NCBI RefSeq assembly: GCF_900101745.1
Contig: NZ_FNAD01000004.1
Location: 1-64,000, forward strand
Source: Glycomyces harbinensis
GTDB taxonomy: Bacteria > Actinomycetota > Actinomycetes > Mycobacteriales > Micromonosporaceae
Length of the DNA: 64,000 nucleotides
Direction: 5' to 3'
The first letter of the stretch is position 1. Each line of letters opens with the position of its first letter. The translations under genes were made by a program, and so were the position numbers. The notes under the pieces are model-generated. The model searched no databases, was not told the DNA's origin, and was given only the letters and a program-made list of their open reading frames with translations. Shown piece after piece: positions 35,718 through 44,126 of this stretch.

Positions 35718-36412
35718 CTAGCCCAGTCCGGCCTTGTAGCCGACGCCGCGGACGGTCTGGATGAGCTGGGGCGCTCGGGGTCGGGCTCGATCTTGGCGCG
35801 CAGGCGCTGCACGTGGACGTTCACCAGTCGCGTGTCGGCCGAGTGGCGGTAGCCCCACACCTGCTCCAGCAGGACCTGGCGGGTGAAGACCTGCCGGGGC
35901 TTGCGGGCCAGGGCCACGAGCAGGTCGAACTCCAGCGGCGTGAGCTTGACTTCCGCGCCGTTGAGCGTGACCTGGTGGGCCGGGACGTCGATCTGGACCT
36001 GGAGGCCGGGTTTGCCTATCTCCAGGCGCTCGGGGGTGACGTCGTCGCCGCGGCGCAGGCGCGCGCGGATGCGGGCGACCAGCTCCTTGGGCTTGAACGG
36101 CTTGACGATGTAGTCGTCGGCGCCGGACTCGAGGCCGAGCACGATGTCGACGGTGTCCGACTTGGCGGTGAGCATGACGATGGGCACGCCGGACTCGCCG
36201 CGGATCGCCTTCGCGACGTCTATGCCGCTCATGCCCGGGAGCATGAGGTCGAGCAGGACGATGTCGGGGCGGTGCTCCTTGAACGCGGCGAGCGCCTTCT
36301 CGCCGTCGGTGACGAACGTGGGGGTGAAGCCTTCGGTCCGGAGGATGATGCCGAGCATCTCCGCCAGGGCCGGGTCGTCGTCAACGACGAGTACACGTGC
36401 TCTCATGGACAC
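35718..36412 (-). CDS. mtrA: MtrA response regulator with an apparent 1-nt frameshift near its 3' end
   Basis: OmpR-type regulator controlling cell division, replication origin and envelope genes. The receiver domain has Asp11-Asp13 and phosphoacceptor Asp55 (VLLDLMLPG), Thr/Lys switch residues in MLTAKSDT and DDYIVKPFKP; the winged-helix effector has SLTPLEFDLL-like and QVWGYRHSADTRLVNVHVQRLRAK. After EPDPERP the frame breaks: the sequence has a run of four G (35768-35771, plus strand) where five would restore QLIQTVRGVGYKAGLG and a TAG stop at 35718. As written, the frame instead runs to 35540, inside mtrB. GTG start with AGGTGG upstream; the ATG two codons on (36406) is an alternative. Confidence 0.88.
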
Positions 36413-36435
36413 CAGTTTTCCACCTCGCAAAAGGC

Positions 36436-36469
36436 TAGAGCACCACGGGTGTCTACCCGTGGTGCTCTA
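36436..36469. terminator. 15-bp hairpin between ndh and mtrA
   Basis: Perfect stem TAGAGCACCACGGGT / ACCCGTGGTGCTCTA with a GTCT loop, 10 nt after the ndh stop and only about 24 nt before the mtrA start. On the minus strand it is followed by GCCTTTTGC. It probably ends the ndh transcript, but its closeness to mtrA leaves almost no room for a separate mtrA promoter, so an attenuator role is possible. Confidence 0.85.
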
Positions 36470-36479
36470 ACTGTAACGA

Positions 36480-37856
36480 CTAACCGGCGGCCTTGACGGC
36501 TCGTGCGGGGTCGGTGCCTGCGGCGATGGCCTCGAAGGGCTCGCGCCCTGCCTGGATTTCACCGAGCTGTACCATTTCGCGCTTCGTGAAGAAGCCGACG
36601 ATCCAGTCCGCGAGGATGCGGCCCTTGCGGCCGGTCCCGGGCACGCGCGACAGGTGGTAGCCGCGGTGCATGAGCCAGGCCAGCAGGCCCTTGGCCTTGA
36701 AGCCGTAGGTGTTGGCGACGCCCTTGTACAGGCCGAGGCCGGCGACCGAGCCGAGGTACTTGTGCTCGTACGGCTTGAGCGCGCGCCCGACGTGCTCGGC
36801 GTACACGTTGTCGGCCAGGATGCGGGCCTGGCGGACGGCGTGCTGCGCCGAGGGCGTGCACCAGTCCATCGGGAAGTCCGAGGTGTCGGGGACCTGGGCG
36901 GAGTCGCCCGCGCCCCACGCGTCCTCGACGACCTCGCCGACGGTGTTCGTGCCGGCCTCGACGCCGGTCGCGACCTGGAGCCGGGTGTTGCACTCGAGGT
37001 GGCCACGGGGGCCGATCGGCAGGTCCGACTGCTTGATGAGCGGGTGGGGCATGACGCCGGCTGTCCAGATGATGGTGTCGGAGTCGAACTCCTCGCCGTC
37101 GGTGAGGACGACGTGGCCGCCCTCGCAGGACTTGAGGGTCGTGCCCAGGCGGATGTCGACGCCGCGCTTGGTGAGCTCGCGGGCGGCGTAGGCGCCCATC
37201 TCCGGGCCCACTTCGGGCATGATCTTGTTGGCGTACTCGACGAGGTACCACTTGATCTCGGAGGCGTCGAGCATCGGGTAGTTCTTGACGATGTTCGCCG
37301 TGAGGTCCTCGAGCTCGCCGAGGGTCTCCGCGCCGGCGAAGCCGCCGCCGACGGTCAGGAACGTGAGCGCCTTGCGGCGCACGTCGGGGTCCTCGGTGGT
37401 GGCGGCGATGTCGAAGCGCTGGAGCACGTGGTTGCGCAGCCAGATCGCCTCGCCCATCGACTTGATGCCGATGGCCGTGTCGGCCAGTCCGGGGATGGGC
37501 AGGGGCCGGGAAACGGAGCCGGGGGCGACGATGACCTCGTCGTACTCGACCTCGCGGGTGGGACCGGCGAAAGGCTGCACGGTGAGCTTGCGCTCGGCGT
37601 GCTTGATCTCGGTGACGGCACCGGTGAGGATGGTGCAGTACTTGAGGGCCTGACGGAGCGGCACAACACCGTGTCGCGGGGAGATGGATCCAGCAGCCGC
37701 CTCGGGCAGGAACGGCTGGTAGGTCATGTGCTGGTTGGGGTCGATGACCATCAGTTCAACTTGACCGCGCTTGATGTCGCCCTTCAGCAACTTGCTCAAG
37801 CGTTCGGCAACGTAAAAACCGACGTGACCGGCACCTATCACGACTATACGTTTCAC
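36480..37856 (-). CDS. NAD(P)/FAD-dependent oxidoreductase, type II NADH dehydrogenase-like
   Basis: 458 residues. The N-terminal FAD-binding motif VVIGAGHVGFYVAERL and the central NAD-binding LTVGGGFAGAETLGEL are clear, followed by IIWTAGVMPHPL and the FAD-contacting WGAGDSAQVPD. The C-terminal part with KGLLAWLMHRGYHLSRVPG is the amphipathic membrane-association region of NDH-2 enzymes. It would pass electrons from NADH to menaquinone without pumping protons. GTG start. It is 20 nt downstream of a membrane-protein gene. Members vary in substrate, so ndh is likely but not certain. Confidence 0.87.
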   Translation of the reverse strand: MKRIVVIGAGHVGFYVAERLSKLLKGDIKRGQVELMVIDPNQHMTYQPFLPEAAAGSISPRHGVVPLRQALKYCTILTGAVTEIKHAERKLTVQPFAGPTREVEYDEVIVAPGSVSRPLPIPGLADTAIGIKSMGEAIWLRNHVLQRFDIAATTEDPDVRRKALTFLTVGGGFAGAETLGELEDLTANIVKNYPMLDASEIKWYLVEYANKIMPEVGPEMGAYAARELTKRGVDIRLGTTLKSCEGGHVVLTDGEEFDSDTIIWTAGVMPHPLIKQSDLPIGPRGHLECNTRLQVATGVEAGTNTVGEVVEDAWGAGDSAQVPDTSDFPMDWCTPSAQHAVRQARILADNVYAEHVGRALKPYEHKYLGSVAGLGLYKGVANTYGFKAKGLLAWLMHRGYHLSRVPGTGRKGRILADWIVGFFTKREMVQLGEIQAGREPFEAIAAGTDPARAVKAAG

Positions 37857-37876
37857 GTGTTCAATTCTGGCCTTGC

Positions 37877-38500
37877 TCAGGGGTTCTTGTGTAGTGAACG
37901 CGCAAGGAGGTAGATCACGGTAACCGCTGCCACGATGCCCGCCGCGACGGCGAATCCGGCGGTCAGACCGGTGAAGAAGGCGGTGAACAGGGCCAAGGTG
38001 CCGGCGGCGGCCACAGTCGACGCCAGGACCAGTCCCAGGTGGCGCACCCAGGTGAGGATGATCTCACCGTCCACTGCGGTAGTGGTCCGCAGACGCTGGG
38101 TGACGGCCGCCGTGGCGTGGGCCGTGTACAGCAGGCAGGCGAGGGCGGCGGCCGTCCACAGGGAAGGGTCGCCGTCCGACTCCCGGTCGAGGACGCCGCC
38201 GAGGAGCCAGGAGACGAGGACGAACGCGATCGCGAGCAGCGGCGCGACCCCGGCCGGGCGCAGGGCCGCGGCCAGGGCGAAGAGCGAGGCGGCGGCGATG
38301 TGGAACCCGGAGGCGCCCCATTCGGGCGGGACCGCGAGTTCGGCGGCGACGAACAGCGTCAGGGCGACGGTGAGCCGCAGCAGGACCGGGGCGGGCGCGA
38401 TCCGGCGGGCCCAGGTGATGCCACCGCCGCGGGCGGCCTTGAGCCGTTCGCGGGCGCCTTCCCTGAGCGCTTGGACCAGGCCGCGCTGGACATCACTCAT
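37877..38500 (-). CDS. Multi-pass membrane protein of unknown function
   Basis: 207 residues with about six hydrophobic segments (near 38-55, 68-82, 87-102, 115-133, 150-170, 178-200), a short cytoplasmic N-terminal stretch and a KNP tail. I do not recognise a family. It starts 29 nt after the DUF58 gene and is probably the last gene of the MoxR/DUF58 operon, before ndh. Confidence 0.65.
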   Translation of the reverse strand: MSDVQRGLVQALREGARERLKAARGGGITWARRIAPAPVLLRLTVALTLFVAAELAVPPEWGASGFHIAAASLFALAAALRPAGVAPLLAIAFVLVSWLLGGVLDRESDGDPSLWTAAALACLLYTAHATAAVTQRLRTTTAVDGEIILTWVRHLGLVLASTVAAAGTLALFTAFFTGLTAGFAVAAGIVAAVTVIYLLARSLHKNP

Positions 38501-38529
38501 CTATGACTCGCAAGCTTCGTCGAGGGGGC

Positions 38530-39921
38530 TCATCGGTAGCGCCTCCGGTTGAGTTCGGCGAGCACGTTGTCCAGGGAGGCCGCGCCCTGCCAGGGCTCGA
38601 CGGCGACGCCGAGGTCGCGCAGCTCCATGACGGTGTTCTCGCGGCCCAGCCGCCAGAGCCGGTCGGCGTACGGCGTCCAATGTGTCCTGGCGGGCGGGGC
38701 GACGCCGGGCGGGAGCGTGTCGACGCACAGCACGGGGCGGCCGGCGCGGGCGAGCGAGGCGATGAGCTGCAGGGCCCGGTCGGTCAGCAGGGGTGTGAAG
38801 ACGACGTTGAGGCCGCGCTGCCCGGAGAGCTGGCGCCGCATCATCTCCGGCGAAGGCGGGAGCGGATCGGCCGGGAGGTCGATCGAGGCGAGCCAGCGCA
38901 GGGTGGCGGCGGCGTGGCGCCTGCCGGCGCCGGGGCGCATCTTGCGGCCGCGGGCCCCGAACTCGACGCAGGAGACGCGGTCGCCCTGGAGCGCGTAGTG
39001 GGAGGCGACGGCGCCCGCGGCGCGGACGGTGAGGTCGGCGATCGAGGCCGAGCCGTACTTCGGCGACGCCTGCGAGCCGTCAATCGGCATGACGCCGCCG
39101 GAGACCCCGGCCTCCACCTGGAGGTCGAGTATCAGCGTGACGTCGGTGTCCCTTTCGGACAGTGTGGCGTTGACGTAGAGGTCCTGCGAGCGCATGGAGG
39201 TGCGCCAGTCGATGCGCCGGAGCCGGTCGCCGGGCTGGTAGAGGCGGACCTCGGCGAGCTCGCCGGAGTCGCCGCCGCGGCGCGAGCGGTGGACGCCGGT
39301 GACGCCCTCGGCGAACGGCAGGGACTGGGCCGACTCGAACCAGTCGGGCACCGGCAGGACCCACACGGTCGTGCCGGGCAGGCGCTGCACGGTGGTCTCC
39401 AGCAGTCCCCCGCAGGCGACGGAGCGCACGTGGACGGGCCCGAGGTGGTGGCCGCCCCAGCGGCGGGCGTGCCCGGCGACGACCATGTCGCGCCCCGACG
39501 AGGGCGCGAGCGACTCGGCGAAGTCGCCCTTGCCGGTGTGCAGGGCGATCCACGGGTCGGCGGCGGCGGTCACGAGCGTGGTGATCGCGACCGGCTCGGG
39601 ATTGACGACGACGAGGCTCGCCGCGGCGGTGGCGCCTTCGGCGCAGGACTCGTCGTCCATGGCGGTGATGCGCGCTTCGGGCGGCTTCACGGGCCGGCGC
39701 TGGAGCAGCACGGCGGTGCCGATCGCGAAGGGCGCACCGATGAGCACCAGGTCGACCCGGCCGAACGCGACGCCGAGGAGCAGGCACACCGCGACGAGGA
39801 CGACGGCCCGCGTCAGGGCCGGGGTGCGGCGCCAGGTGACCGGCGGCTCGGCGACGGCCCGGCGGAGGGGCCGGGCGTTGTCGGTGCGCAGGTTCAGCGC
39901 GGGGTCGCCGGCGAGCGTCAT
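38530..39921 (-). CDS. DUF58 domain-containing protein
   Basis: 463 residues. Two N-terminal membrane helices (about 35-75) lead to a beta-rich domain and then the DUF58/vWA-like core with GELAEVRLYQPGDRLRRIDWRTSMRSQDLYV, the family hallmark, and TLILDLQ as the start of the vWA-like fold. DUF58 proteins work with MoxR AAA+ ATPases, probably in assembly or maturation of envelope or enzyme complexes. Its ATG overlaps the moxR stop as ATGA. The larger reading frame upstream of 39921 is a shadow of moxR. Confidence 0.9.
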   Translation of the reverse strand: MTLAGDPALNLRTDNARPLRRAVAEPPVTWRRTPALTRAVVLVAVCLLLGVAFGRVDLVLIGAPFAIGTAVLLQRRPVKPPEARITAMDDESCAEGATAAASLVVVNPEPVAITTLVTAAADPWIALHTGKGDFAESLAPSSGRDMVVAGHARRWGGHHLGPVHVRSVACGGLLETTVQRLPGTTVWVLPVPDWFESAQSLPFAEGVTGVHRSRRGGDSGELAEVRLYQPGDRLRRIDWRTSMRSQDLYVNATLSERDTDVTLILDLQVEAGVSGGVMPIDGSQASPKYGSASIADLTVRAAGAVASHYALQGDRVSCVEFGARGRKMRPGAGRRHAAATLRWLASIDLPADPLPPSPEMMRRQLSGQRGLNVVFTPLLTDRALQLIASLARAGRPVLCVDTLPPGVAPPARTHWTPYADRLWRLGRENTVMELRDLGVAVEPWQGAASLDNVLAELNRRRYR

Positions 39922-40916
39922 TGGGGCTGAGTGCTGTAGCTCGGGGACTGGGCGGTCTGGGGCGCCAGGACGCCGCGGCAGATGTCGGCGACCACGGAGG
40001 CCGGGTCGATGCGGCGCATCCACAGCTCGGGTTTGAGGGTGATGCGGTGCGCGAGCGCGGCCCCGGCGACGCCCTTGACGTCGTCGGGGGTCACGAAGTC
40101 GCGTCCGGAGAGGACGGCGACGGCGCGGGAGGCGAGCAGGAGCGCGAGCGAGCCGCGCGGCGAGGCGCCGACCTGGACCTGGGCGTGGCCGCGGGTGGCG
40201 GTGGTGATGGCGACCATGTAGCGCCCGACCGAGTCCTCGACGGTGACGTTCTCCAGGGCGCGCTGCATGCCGACCAGGGTGGCCGCGTCGATGACGGGGT
40301 CGAGGTCGACGGTCTCCACCCGGCGGGAGAGGCGGCGCTGGAGCACCTCCCACTCCTCGTCGGGCGTGGGGTAGCCGAAGGAGACCCGCAGGAGGAAGCG
40401 GTCGAGCTGCGCCTCGGGGAGCTGGTAGGTGCCCTCGAACTCGACGGGGTTCGAGGTGGCGAGGACGGTGAAGGGCTCGGGGAGCGGGTGGGTCTCGCCC
40501 TCGACCGAGACCTGGCGCTCCTGCATGGCCTCCAGGAGCGCGGACTGGGTCTTGGGGGGCGTCCGGTTGATCTCGTCGGCGAGCAGCAGGTTCGTGTGGA
40601 CCGGGCCCTTGCGGTAGACGAAGTCGCCGGTCTTCTGGTTGTAGAGGAAGGAGCCGGTGACGTCGGCGGGCAGCAGGTCGGGGGTGAACTGGAGGCGCCG
40701 GAAGTCCAGGCCGAGGCTCTGGGCGAAGCACCGGGCCGTGAGGGTCTTGCCGAGGCCGGGGAGGTCCTCCAGGAGGATGTGCCCGCCCGCGAGGATGCCG
40801 GCGAGCACCAGCTTCAGCGGCTGCTCCTTGCCGACGATGACCGACTGGACGGACTTCAGGACCGCGTCGGCGTGGTCGGCGACCTGGTCGAGGCTGATGG
40901 TCGGGTGGTCGGTCAT
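39918..40916 (-). CDS. MoxR family AAA+ ATPase
   Basis: 332 residues. Walker A is in LLEDLPGLGKTLTAR near residue 50, Walker B in LLLADEINRTPPKTQSALLEAMQE, sensor 1 in FTVLATSNPVE, and the C-terminal lid has SPRGSLALLLASRAVAVL. MoxR ATPases are chaperone-like partners of DUF58/vWA proteins. ATGA overlaps link it both to the upstream 170-residue protein and to the downstream DUF58 gene, so all are translated from one message. Confidence 0.93.
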   Translation of the reverse strand: MTDHPTISLDQVADHADAVLKSVQSVIVGKEQPLKLVLAGILAGGHILLEDLPGLGKTLTARCFAQSLGLDFRRLQFTPDLLPADVTGSFLYNQKTGDFVYRKGPVHTNLLLADEINRTPPKTQSALLEAMQERQVSVEGETHPLPEPFTVLATSNPVEFEGTYQLPEAQLDRFLLRVSFGYPTPDEEWEVLQRRLSRRVETVDLDPVIDAATLVGMQRALENVTVEDSVGRYMVAITTATRGHAQVQVGASPRGSLALLLASRAVAVLSGRDFVTPDDVKGVAGAALAHRITLKPELWMRRIDPASVVADICRGVLAPQTAQSPSYSTQPQ

Positions 40917-41425
40917 TGGATCTCCTCGATGGCGGTCAGGTGCTCGCCCAGTTCGCGCGGGGTGGGGCAGTCGGGTGCGGGCTGCGTCAGGAACAGGAAG
41001 GTGCGGTCGCCCAGGAGCGCCCGGCACTGGTCGGGCTGGTGCTCCAGCGACAGGCCGCGGCGCAGCCGCAGGCGCTCGGAGGCGAGTTCGACGAGCTGCT
41101 TCTTCGCGTTGGAGTCTTCGAAGCGGCCGGGCTTGTTCTCGGCGAAGATGAGCCGGTCCTCCCAGCGGCTGACGTCCGCGAAGGGCCGCCAGCTCGGTTC
41201 GTTCACGCTGCGCACGTGGAGTTCCGGGGACGGTTCGGTGTCGGCGCGCATCCCGTCGACCACCGACAGGGCGAGCAGCGCGGCGAGGGCGAGCAGGATC
41301 AGCTGCCACAGGGCGAAGTCGACGCCCGAGACCAGGGCGGCGGCCCACAGGAGCACGGCGGCGGCCACGGCAGCGACCGCGGGCCAGAGCCTGACGCGTC
41401 CGAACGGCGCGAGGAACTCCCTCAT
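40913..41425 (-). CDS. Membrane protein in the MoxR/DUF58 operon
   Basis: 170 residues. Two hydrophobic helices near residues 12-32 and 38-56 are followed by a cytoplasmic charged domain with FADVSRWEDRLIFAENKPGRFEDSNA-type sequence, ending in PTPRELGEHLTAIEEI. I do not recognise the family; the position between DUF4129 and MoxR is often held by poorly conserved membrane proteins. Both ends overlap neighbours by ATGA. Confidence 0.75.
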   Translation of the reverse strand: MREFLAPFGRVRLWPAVAAVAAAVLLWAAALVSGVDFALWQLILLALAALLALSVVDGMRADTEPSPELHVRSVNEPSWRPFADVSRWEDRLIFAENKPGRFEDSNAKKQLVELASERLRLRRGLSLEHQPDQCRALLGDRTFLFLTQPAPDCPTPRELGEHLTAIEEIQ

Positions 41426-42153
41426 CGGGTCCCCCTGACGCCGAGCTGCGACTGGAGCGCGACGAGCGCGTCGCGGGCCTGGTCGCGATCGGCCTCGACC
41501 ACGTCGTGCGGCGAGTAGCGGGCGCGGAGGTAGGCCTCGGTGAGCCGCGCGAGGGCGGCGCCGTCGAGGCGGTGGCGCTCGAGCAGGCGACCGACGAGGT
41601 CGGCGGGCGTGTCGGAGCCGTCCCGCTCGATGCCGACCGCTTCGGAGGCGCGTTCGAAGTGCACCCAGCAGGCCATGATCGCCGAGCGCGGGTCGTTGCC
41701 GAGGTCCATCTCGGCGAGCGCGGCGGCGACGGCGTCCTCGACCAGGGAGAAGTCGCGGTGCAGGTACTGCGTCTCGGGTTCGGGCTCGCCGTCGGATTCG
41801 GGGGCGTGGACGAGCCAGTCGATGAGGCGCCGGGCCAGGAGGGTGAGGACGAGGGCCACCGGGATGCCCAGGAGGACGCCGAGGATCAGCCAGGTGACCC
41901 AGGCGGGCAGGGTGAAGCCGTCGCGGGGCTCGCCGGTGGGCAGCTCGCTCGGCAGGGTCGACTGGCTCTCGGGCTGGAGCGGCCCCAGGGTCGGCGCCTC
42001 GCCCGTCGACGTCGGCAGCTCGCCCTCCTGCCAGGAGAGCCCGGCGCCCTGGGCGGCGATCCCGGCGACGAGCAGCGCGGCCGCGATGACGAGCACGGGC
42101 AGCCATCGCCGGCGCGCCGCAGCGGAACGCGGCTGCGGATCGGGGTGCGCCAT
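41422..42153 (-). CDS. DUF4129 domain-containing membrane protein
   Basis: 243 residues. The first helix is near 18-35 and a second near 88-110, with an extracytoplasmic Pro/Thr-rich segment between them. The C-terminal cytoplasmic DUF4129 domain shows LVEDAVAAALAEMDLGNDPRSAIMACW and RARYSPHDVVEADRDQARDAL, with the conserved RYS motif. It is the first gene of the MoxR/DUF58 operon. The ATG at 42153 has GAGG upstream; a TTG four codons earlier is less likely. Confidence 0.87.
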   Translation of the reverse strand: MAHPDPQPRSAAARRRWLPVLVIAAALLVAGIAAQGAGLSWQEGELPTSTGEAPTLGPLQPESQSTLPSELPTGEPRDGFTLPAWVTWLILGVLLGIPVALVLTLLARRLIDWLVHAPESDGEPEPETQYLHRDFSLVEDAVAAALAEMDLGNDPRSAIMACWVHFERASEAVGIERDGSDTPADLVGRLLERHRLDGAALARLTEAYLRARYSPHDVVEADRDQARDALVALQSQLGVRGTR

Positions 42154-42309
42154 AGGGGACCTCAAGGGGAGCGATACGTCTGGGGTTACCGGCCCACCCT
42201 ATGCCAACGGCCGTGCAACCGCCTACCACCCCGGACGGGGCCGGTCGAGGCGACCGCCGCGCTCAGAGCGGGATGAACCCGCGCCCTTCGGCGGCCGGGT
42301 GGTGCCGGC

Positions 42310-42732
42310 TCAGTGGAAGCGCTTGACGAAGCGGTGCTGCCAGGGGGTCTCCACCGCTCGCTTCGCGTAGTTGGCGCGGACGTACGACACCGCCTTGTCC
42401 GCCGGCACGCCGTCGAGGATCGCCATGCAGGCCAGCGCGGTGCCGGTGCGCCCGTGGCCGCCGTGGCAGGCGAGCTCCACGCGCTCGGCCTCGGCTCGCT
42501 TCCAGGCCTCGCGCAGCGCGACCCCGAACGCGGGCTTGTCCAGCGGCAGCCGGAAGTCGTGCCAGGGGATCCAGCGGGACTCCCACTCGACCTCGGGCGG
42601 CTCGTGGCCGAGGAGGTAGAGCGCGAACGACGGGACCGGCCCCTCAGGTCGGGGCCTGCCCAGGCCCCGACCGCGCACGAGCCGCCCCGAAGGCAGCCGG
42701 AGCACGCCGGGCGCGCCATGTTCCCAAGTCAT
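42310..42732 (-). CDS. Small PTP/DSP-like protein phosphatase
   Basis: 140 residues. The phosphatase signature CHGGHGRTGT has Cys89 and Arg95 in the Cx5R geometry of protein tyrosine and dual-specificity phosphatases, and WIPWHDFRLPLD upstream could supply the general acid Asp. The protein is shorter than typical PTPs and lacks a secretion signal, so it acts in the cytoplasm, perhaps on small phosphorylated molecules or proteins. It lies 38 nt downstream of the MFS gene on the same strand. Confidence 0.75.
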   Translation of the reverse strand: MTWEHGAPGVLRLPSGRLVRGRGLGRPRPEGPVPSFALYLLGHEPPEVEWESRWIPWHDFRLPLDKPAFGVALREAWKRAEAERVELACHGGHGRTGTALACMAILDGVPADKAVSYVRANYAKRAVETPWQHRFVKRFH

Positions 42733-42770
42733 CGTCCGACTCTACTGCGGCACAGGCACTTCTCCGCACC

Positions 42771-44063
42771 TCAGTCGGCCCGGTGCTTTCCCTCGGGAGT
42801 TTCCGGAGGGTGCGGATCGGGGCCCGCGAAGGCGTCGGACAGCCCGGTGCCCTCTTCGGGGAGGTCGCGGAGGGTGCGGATCGGGGTCTTCAGGAGCACC
42901 AGGCATCCGGCGAACAGCATCCCGGCGGCGATGAAGAGCACGTACCGGGCCCCGATGGCCTCGCCGGCGAAGCCGCCCAGGATCGAGCCGACGGCCATCG
43001 ACCCCCAGGTGATGACTCGCTGCGTCGCGTTGACGCGGCCCTGGATCGGGTCGGGGGTCACCGCCTGGCGGTAGCTGACGACGTTCACGTTGAACATCAC
43101 GATCGCGGCGATGTACACGACCTGCCCGAGGAAGGCGCAGACCGCGCCCCAGCCCGGCCCGGACATCGCGACGACCGCCATGCCCGGCCCCGAGACCGCC
43201 AGCGCGACCAGCGCCGTCGGACCCATGCCGGCCTTCGCCGAGATCTTCCCGACCAGCATCGCGCCGAGCACGCCGCCGACGCCGGACCCGGCGAGGATGA
43301 GGCCGACGACCGCGCTGGTCTGGCCGGTGTCGCGGATCAGGAACACGACGAGCATGGCCTGGAACGCGCCGACCGACAGGTTGCACCAGGCGCTCGAGAA
43401 CGCCACGGTCCTGATGATCGGGTCCTTGAGGATGAACTTGACGCCCTGCGCGATCTCGGCCCTGAGGTTCGGCTTCTCGGGCCGGACCGGGTCGGCCTCC
43501 TGGAAGCGGATGCGGGAGAAGCTGAACGCCGAGACCGCGAAGCCCGCGACGGCGACCGCGACGCTGATCGGGGCGGTGAGCAGCGAGACGAGCGGCCCGG
43601 CGGCGAGCGGCCCGCCGGTGTCGGACGCGGACCTGATCCCCTGGATGCGGGAGTTCGCGCCGGTGAGGCGATCGTTGTCGATGAGCATCGGCACGTAGCT
43701 GGCCTGCGCGACGTCGAAGAACACCGAGGCGAGGCCGAGCAGGAACATCACGGCGTACATGTGCCACAGGGAGAGCGCGTCGAACATCCAGGCGACCGGG
43801 ACGCTCAGCATCAGCAGGGCCCGGATCGTCTCGCTGACGACGATGACCGGTTTGCGCCGCACCCGGTCGACCCAGGCGCCGGCCAGGAGGCCGAACACGA
43901 CCAGGGCGATCTGGTCCATGGCGTTGAGGATGCCGATCTGCGCCTCGCCGAGCTTGAGCACGACGACGGCGATGATCGAGACCGAGAAGTACGCGATCTG
44001 AAGGGCGACCTGGCTGGAGGCGACCGAGATGAGGAGGAGGCGGTGGTCGGGGTGTCGGAACAT
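42771..44063 (-). CDS. MFS transporter
   Basis: 430 residues with twelve predicted membrane helices. The MFS loop 2-3 signature appears as LAGAWVDRVRRKPVIVVSE near residue 60. A central cytoplasmic loop follows helix 6 (PEKPNLRAEIAQGVKFI), and the tail is Pro/Asp-rich. It resembles drug- or macrolide-type exporters (enterobactin exporter/MefA-like), but the substrate is unknown. It follows the TPR-CHAT gene by 63 nt on the same strand and could be read through from it. Confidence 0.87.
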   Translation of the reverse strand: MFRHPDHRLLLISVASSQVALQIAYFSVSIIAVVVLKLGEAQIGILNAMDQIALVVFGLLAGAWVDRVRRKPVIVVSETIRALLMLSVPVAWMFDALSLWHMYAVMFLLGLASVFFDVAQASYVPMLIDNDRLTGANSRIQGIRSASDTGGPLAAGPLVSLLTAPISVAVAVAGFAVSAFSFSRIRFQEADPVRPEKPNLRAEIAQGVKFILKDPIIRTVAFSSAWCNLSVGAFQAMLVVFLIRDTGQTSAVVGLILAGSGVGGVLGAMLVGKISAKAGMGPTALVALAVSGPGMAVVAMSGPGWGAVCAFLGQVVYIAAIVMFNVNVVSYRQAVTPDPIQGRVNATQRVITWGSMAVGSILGGFAGEAIGARYVLFIAAGMLFAGCLVLLKTPIRTLRDLPEEGTGLSDAFAGPDPHPPETPEGKHRAD

Positions 44064-44126
44064 CAGCTCGGACCGGGGGTGTCGTTCATCGGGGCGGACC
44101 TTTCACCGGGGGGTATGGGTCCGAGC

